From contig NZ_NFUU01000001.1 of assembly GCF_002127265.1 (NCBI RefSeq), positions 2,364,040 through 2,428,039 on the forward strand: DNA of 64,000 nt, written 5' to 3'. Of the stretch, positions 60,239 to 64,000 are shown one piece after another. Within the stretch, counting starts at the first letter, position 1. Every line of letters starts with the position of its first letter. The notes beneath the pieces are model-generated. The model was not told the DNA's origin, searched no databases, and worked only from the letters and a program-made list of their open reading frames with translations. This DNA is from Hydrogenophaga sp. IBVHS1 (GTDB lineage: Bacteria; Pseudomonadota; Gammaproteobacteria; Burkholderiales; Burkholderiaceae_C). The position numbers and the translations under genes were made by a program.

Positions 60239-61344
60239 CCCCACGGCCGTACAACTTCTCAGCCGGGCCGGCGGCCATGCCAGCCGAAGTGTTGCAACAT
60301 GCCGCCAGCGAAATGCTGGACTGGCAAGGCAGCGGCATGAGCGTGATGGAAATGAGCCACCGGGGGCAGGAATTCGGGAAGGTTCTCGAAGCCGCTGAAG
60401 CCGACTTGCGCGAACTGCTTGCGGTGCCCGCGAACTTCCGGATCCTGTTCATGCAGGGTGGCGGGCTGGCCGAGAACGCCATCGTGCCCATGAACCTCTC
60501 GCGCGGCAAAGCGGTGGACTTCGTGGTCACTGGAAGCTGGAGCCAGAAGTCGCTGAAGGAAGCGCGGCGGTACGCCCAACCGCACCTGGCGGCCAGCAAC
60601 GAAGCCGATGGACACACCAGCCTGCCCGACCCGGCCAGCTGGCAGCTCAGCAAGGGCGCCAGCTACGTGCACCTGTGCAGCAATGAAACCATCAACGGCA
60701 TCGAAGTGCACGAGCTGCCCGACCTGGTAACGCTCGGTTCCGACGCACCTCTGGTGATCGATTTTTCTTCTCATGTCGCATCTCGCCCGGTCGATTGGGC
60801 GCGCGTGGGTCTGGCGTTTGGCGGCGCCCAGAAGAACCTCGGGCCCGCGGGTCTCACGCTGGTGGTGGTGCGGGAAGATCTGATGGGTCATGCGCTGGAC
60901 ATCTGCCCAACCGCTTTTGACTACAAGACCGTGGCCGACAACCGGTCGATGTACAACACGCCGCCCACGTTCGCCATTTACATGGCCGGCCTCACCTTTC
61001 AGTGGCTCAAGCGTCAGACCGAGGGCGAAAAAAAAGGCGTGGCGGCCATGGAGGCGCGCAACATCGCAAAAGCCGCCCTGCTCTACGACACCATCGACGA
61101 ATCGCCGTTCTACGAGAACAAGGTCGCTCGCAACTGCCGCTCGCGCATGAACGTGCCTTTCTTCCTGCGCGACGAGTCGCGCAATGAGGCATTTCTCTCG
61201 GGTGCCAAGGCCGCTGGGCTCCTGCAGCTCAAGGGTCACAAATCGGTTGGCGGCATGCGTGCCAGTCTCTACAACGCGATGCCGCTGGAAGGTGTGCAGG
61301 CGCTGGTGAGCTACATGCGGCAGTTTGAAAAGACACAGGCCTGA
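60235..61344 (+). CDS. serC: Phosphoserine aminotransferase
   Basis: The 369-residue PLP enzyme begins with a GTG overlapping the gyrA stop (GTGA). Motifs are [29 protein letters not shown] and the PLP lysine K200 in [11 protein letters not shown]. It makes phosphoserine (and a pyridoxine precursor), feeding serine and glycine pools connected to the gcv operon elsewhere in this window. Confidence 0.95.
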   Translation: MTPRPYNFSAGPAAMPAEVLQHAASEMLDWQGSGMSVMEMSHRGQEFGKVLEAAEADLRELLAVPANFRILFMQGGGLAENAIVPMNLSRGKAVDFVVTGSWSQKSLKEARRYAQPHLAASNEADGHTSLPDPASWQLSKGASYVHLCSNETINGIEVHELPDLVTLGSDAPLVIDFSSHVASRPVDWARVGLAFGGAQKNLGPAGLTLVVVREDLMGHALDICPTAFDYKTVADNRSMYNTPPTFAIYMAGLTFQWLKRQTEGEKKGVAAMEARNIAKAALLYDTIDESPFYENKVARNCRSRMNVPFFLRDESRNEAFLSGAKAAGLLQLKGHKSVGGMRASLYNAMPLEGVQALVSYMRQFEKTQA

Positions 61345-61349
61345 ACACG

Positions 61350-62447
61350 ATGACCCAACCCACACAGTCCAATGCCCTGGCAGGCCTTCGCGTGCAGATC
61401 GATGCGCTGGATCAGCAACTGCTCAGCCTGCTCAACCAGCGCGCGCGCGTGGCCGAGCAGGTCGGGGACATCAAGCGCCAGGAGGGTTCGCCGTTCTTTC
61501 GCCCCGACCGCGTGGCCCAGGTCATCGAGAAAATTCAGGGTGCCAACCAGGGCCCGCTGCTCAACCAGCACGTGGCCTCCATCTGGCGCGAAATCATGTC
61601 GGCCTGCCTCGCACTGGAAGCGCCGCAACGCGTGGCCGTGCTGGGCCCGCAAGGCACCTTTTGCGAACAGGCTGCCATCGAATTTTTCGGCAGCGCCGCC
61701 AACCTGATCTACTGCGCCAACTTTGACGAGGTGTTCCATGCCACGGCAGCAGGCACGGCGCAGTTCGGTGTGGTGGGTATGGAAAACTCCACCGAAGGCG
61801 TGGTGGCGAGGTCGCTCGATCTGTTCCTGCGTTCACCTGTGCATGTGGTCGGCGAAGTCAGCCTGCTGGTGCGCCACAACCTGTTGCGCCAGGTCAACGA
61901 GCTTGACGGCATCGAAGTGGTGATGGCGCACCCGCAGGCGCTGGCCCAATGCCAGAACTGGCTCTCACAGCACCTGCCCAATGCAGAGCGGCGCGCAGTG
62001 TCCAGCAACGCTGAAGGAGCTCGCCTCGCGGCCACCAACCCGACCTGGGCGGGCCTGGCCAGTGAGCGCGCCGCCGCGCAGTTTGGCCTGCACATCGTCG
62101 CGCACGCGATCCAGGACGAAGCCTACAACCGCACGCGGTTCGCGGTGATCAGCCTGCCCCAGACGCTGGCCATGCCCCCCGCCTCCGGACGCGACTGCAC
62201 CAGCCTGGTGGTATCGGTGCCCAACCGTCCTGGTGCCGTGCACGATCTTCTCGTGCCGCTGAAGAACAATGGCGTGTCCATGACGCGCTTTGAATCGCGC
62301 CCGGCCAAATCCGGGCAGTGGGAGTACTACTTCTACATCGATATTGCCGGCCACCCATCGCAACCGCACGTGGCTGCCGCTCTACAAGAACTTCAGGGTC
62401 TGTGCGCTTTCTACAAGGTGCTGGGCGCATACCCGGTGAACGAATGA
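61350..62447 (+). CDS. pheA: Bifunctional chorismate mutase/prephenate dehydratase
   Basis: The 365-residue product has an N-terminal AroQ-type chorismate mutase (about 8-95: LRVQIDALDQQLLSLLNQRARVAEQVGDIKRQ). Prephenate dehydratase spans about 98-275 (VAVLGPQGTFCEQAA, NSTEGVV, RFAVIS). The regulatory ACT domain follows (SLVVSVPNRPGAVHDLL, ESRP). Makes phenylpyruvate from chorismate and is feedback-inhibited by phenylalanine in the family. Five bp after serC. Confidence 0.95.
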   Translation: MTQPTQSNALAGLRVQIDALDQQLLSLLNQRARVAEQVGDIKRQEGSPFFRPDRVAQVIEKIQGANQGPLLNQHVASIWREIMSACLALEAPQRVAVLGPQGTFCEQAAIEFFGSAANLIYCANFDEVFHATAAGTAQFGVVGMENSTEGVVARSLDLFLRSPVHVVGEVSLLVRHNLLRQVNELDGIEVVMAHPQALAQCQNWLSQHLPNAERRAVSSNAEGARLAATNPTWAGLASERAAAQFGLHIVAHAIQDEAYNRTRFAVISLPQTLAMPPASGRDCTSLVVSVPNRPGAVHDLLVPLKNNGVSMTRFESRPAKSGQWEYYFYIDIAGHPSQPHVAAALQELQGLCAFYKVLGAYPVNE

Positions 62448-63325
62448 TGTTTGAACAATTGGGATTGATTGGCTGCGGCATGATGGGCGGCTCCTTCGCG
62501 CTGGCCCTCAAGCGTGCAGGCCTCGTGAAACGCGTGGTGGGTTACAGCAAGTCACCGTCCACCACCGAGCGCGCGCGCCAGCTGGGCGTGATCGACGTCG
62601 AGGCGCCGTCTGCGCTGCTCGCCGTCTCGGGGGCAGACCTGGTGCTGCTTGCGGTACCGGTGTCGGCCACCGAAGCCACCTTCAAGGCCATTCGCCATCT
62701 GGTTCGCGGCGAAGTGCTGATCATGGACGTGGGTTCGACCAAGCGAGAGGTGATCGACGCCGCGCGCCGCGTGCTGAAAGACCAGGTCGGCGTGTTCGTG
62801 CCGACCCACCCGATTGCCGGCAAGGAAGTGGCGGGCGTGGAGCACGCCGACGCAGACCTCTATCACGGCCGCCAGGTCATCCTCACGCCGATCGAGCGCA
62901 CCTTGCCAGCGCAACTGGAAAAAGCCCAGCAGCTCTGGACCGCACTCGGCTGCCAGGTCAAGCAGATGACGCCCGAAGCGCACGACGCGGCCTATGCCGC
63001 CGTGAGCCACTTGCCGCACCTGGTGGCATTTGCGCTGATGAACGCCATCCAGGGGCAAGCGTCGGGCCCCGATTTCCTGACCCTGGCGGGTCCGGGGTTC
63101 CGCGATTTCACGCGCATCGCCGCCAGCGATCCCGCTGTGTGGCGCGACATCCTGATGTCCAACCGGGAAGAACTGCTGGCGCAGTCGCGGCATTTCCAGC
63201 GCGCGCTGCATGCGCTGGAGACCGCCATCAACGCCGACAACCCCGACGCCCTTGAGGCCCTGATCGAACAAGCCAGTGGCGCCCGAGCGCGCTGGCGCAT
63301 GACCGCCATCAAGCCTCGAAGCTGA
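62444..63325 (+). CDS. tyrA: Prephenate/arogenate dehydrogenase
   Basis: The product is 293 residues. The ATG overlaps the pheA stop (ATGA); a second ATG follows immediately. It has the Rossmann motif [10 protein letters not shown] (7-16), [12 protein letters not shown] and [16 protein letters not shown] with the substrate-binding histidine. Leads to tyrosine. No chorismate mutase or ACT domain is fused. Confidence 0.93.
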   Translation: MMFEQLGLIGCGMMGGSFALALKRAGLVKRVVGYSKSPSTTERARQLGVIDVEAPSALLAVSGADLVLLAVPVSATEATFKAIRHLVRGEVLIMDVGSTKREVIDAARRVLKDQVGVFVPTHPIAGKEVAGVEHADADLYHGRQVILTPIERTLPAQLEKAQQLWTALGCQVKQMTPEAHDAAYAAVSHLPHLVAFALMNAIQGQASGPDFLTLAGPGFRDFTRIAASDPAVWRDILMSNREELLAQSRHFQRALHALETAINADNPDALEALIEQASGARARWRMTAIKPRS

Positions 63326-63360
63326 GCGCCGCCTCTGGCGCCAGCCGCATCCTTTCGCGC

Positions 63361-64000
63361 ATGTACTCCATCGATCACCTCGACATTCCGCCGCTTTGCA
63401 GTGCCGGTGGGCTCGTGCGCCTGCCGGGCTCCAAGAGCATTTCCAACCGCGTGCTGCTGCTTGCTGCATTGAGCACGAGCCACACCGATGTGCTGGACCT
63501 GCTCGACTCCGACGACACCCGCGTGATGCTTGAGGCCCTGGCACAACTGGGCTGCCGCATCGAGCCGCAGCCAGGCGGTGCGCTGCGCGTGCACGGCCTT
63601 GGCGGTGAACTGCCGGTGCATGCGGCGAGCCTGTTCCTTGGCAACGCCGGCACGGCCATGCGGCCCCTCACGGCCTCGCTGGCCCTTCTGGCCGCACGCC
63701 ATGGCGGCGCCTTTGAACTCAGCGGCATTGCCCGCATGCACGAACGCCCCATTGGCGACCTGGTCGATGCGCTGCGCCAACTCGGCTGCCCGGTGCAATG
63801 CCTCGCCCACGAAGGCTACCCGCCCCTGCGGCTGGGGGATGGGAAAGTACACGCCCTGAAACTGGACAACGCCATCCGCGTGCGTGGCGATGTGTCCAGC
63901 CAGTTCCTCACGGCGCTGCTGCTCGCCCTGCCCCTGGTCGCGCAAGCGCAAGACGTGGTCATCGAGGTCGTGGGCGAACTCATCTCGCGTCCCTACATCG
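63361..64000 (+). CDS. aroA: 3-phosphoshikimate 1-carboxyvinyltransferase (EPSP synthase), 5' part
   Basis: The frame runs open to the window end, giving 213 residues of about 430-440. Motifs are [20 protein letters not shown] (shikimate-3-phosphate and PEP binding), [15 protein letters not shown] with the conserved glycine of the GNAGTA loop, [18 protein letters not shown] and [14 protein letters not shown]. It forms EPSP, the substrate of AroC. It starts 35 bp after tyrA; in related genomes cmk and rpsA usually follow. Confidence 0.94.
   Translation, partial: MYSIDHLDIPPLCSAGGLVRLPGSKSISNRVLLLAALSTSHTDVLDLLDSDDTRVMLEALAQLGCRIEPQPGGALRVHGLGGELPVHAASLFLGNAGTAMRPLTASLALLAARHGGAFELSGIARMHERPIGDLVDALRQLGCPVQCLAHEGYPPLRLGDGKVHALKLDNAIRVRGDVSSQFLTALLLALPLVAQAQDVVIEVVGELISRPYI

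Noticed and set aside
58091-60244. A 717-codon open frame opposite gyrA
   Set aside because: gyrA is unambiguous on the other strand. The antisense frame has no recognisable domain and is explained by high GC in third positions.

Overview
The window is GC-rich chromosomal DNA from a betaproteobacterium, most likely family Comamonadaceae (Hydrogenophaga/Acidovorax-like). This rests on a one-piece tmRNA with tag ANDERFALAA, a Bug-type solute receptor, a gyrA-serC-pheA-tyrA-aroA cluster, a glycine-riboswitch gcvTHP operon, a PHA depolymerase, and short dispersed repeats of a kind I associate with that family. Placement to genus is inference.

Bases 1 to about 7,590 look like the right-hand part of an integrated element. 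It holds a large primase/helicase-like protein (Toprim plus DUF3987-like), small island-type hypotheticals, and a stretch where a gene start seems to have been duplicated and separated by about 0.8 kb of opposite-strand cargo (a Cys-rich zinc protein and a small exported protein). It ends with a two-gene block encoding an HsdR_N-like PD-(D/E)xK protein and a HEPN protein. No integrase is in view, so the left end lies outside the window. The defence-like genes are visibly more A/T-rich than what follows.

From about 7,593 onward the DNA is core-like. In order: hemerythrin-like protein, GDT1-type Mn exporter, a 3-oxoacid CoA-transferase pair with a divergent PAS-LuxR regulator, Bug receptor, two AhpD-like proteins, a PQQ-type sugar dehydrogenase lipoprotein, an SDR/EamA/thioesterase operon, and ETF-ubiquinone oxidoreductase. 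Next comes a tandem glycine riboswitch driving gcvT-gcvH-gcvP-sdaA (glycine to serine to pyruvate). Then an Ivy-like exported protein, a cobalamin-type radical SAM protein, a FrnE-like DsbA protein, aroE, aroQ, an MFS transporter, aroC, a cupin and a GST. The cupin and GST are convergent and separated by two unusual related hairpin elements. After PHA depolymerase and a CBS protein comes a metY-hydrolase-P450 run, then YihY, DUF2069, an FAD-linked oxidase, a Sel1/SLT transglycosylase, thyA, folA and xth.

The last third has the nitrogen-control genes ntrC, ntrB and glnA; glnA has a clear sigma-54 promoter and an upstream NtrC-like palindrome. There follow a CinA-like protein, an EI24 membrane protein, a hydrolase, rsuA, DUF2062, tmRNA, gph, ubiG and an OmpA-family protein. 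The window closes with the tightly packed gyrA-serC-pheA-tyrA-aroA cluster, in which aroA runs off the end. Aromatic amino acid synthesis (aroE, aroQ, aroC, aroA, pheA, tyrA) and serine/glycine/one-carbon metabolism (serC, gcvTHP, sdaA, thyA, folA) are the main metabolic themes. I found no tRNA, rRNA, complete insertion sequence or CRISPR array.

The most unusual signal is the pair of large hairpins at 32,227-32,472. They share a 51-bp core in opposite orientations but have different stem arms, and the arm differences are compensated within each hairpin.
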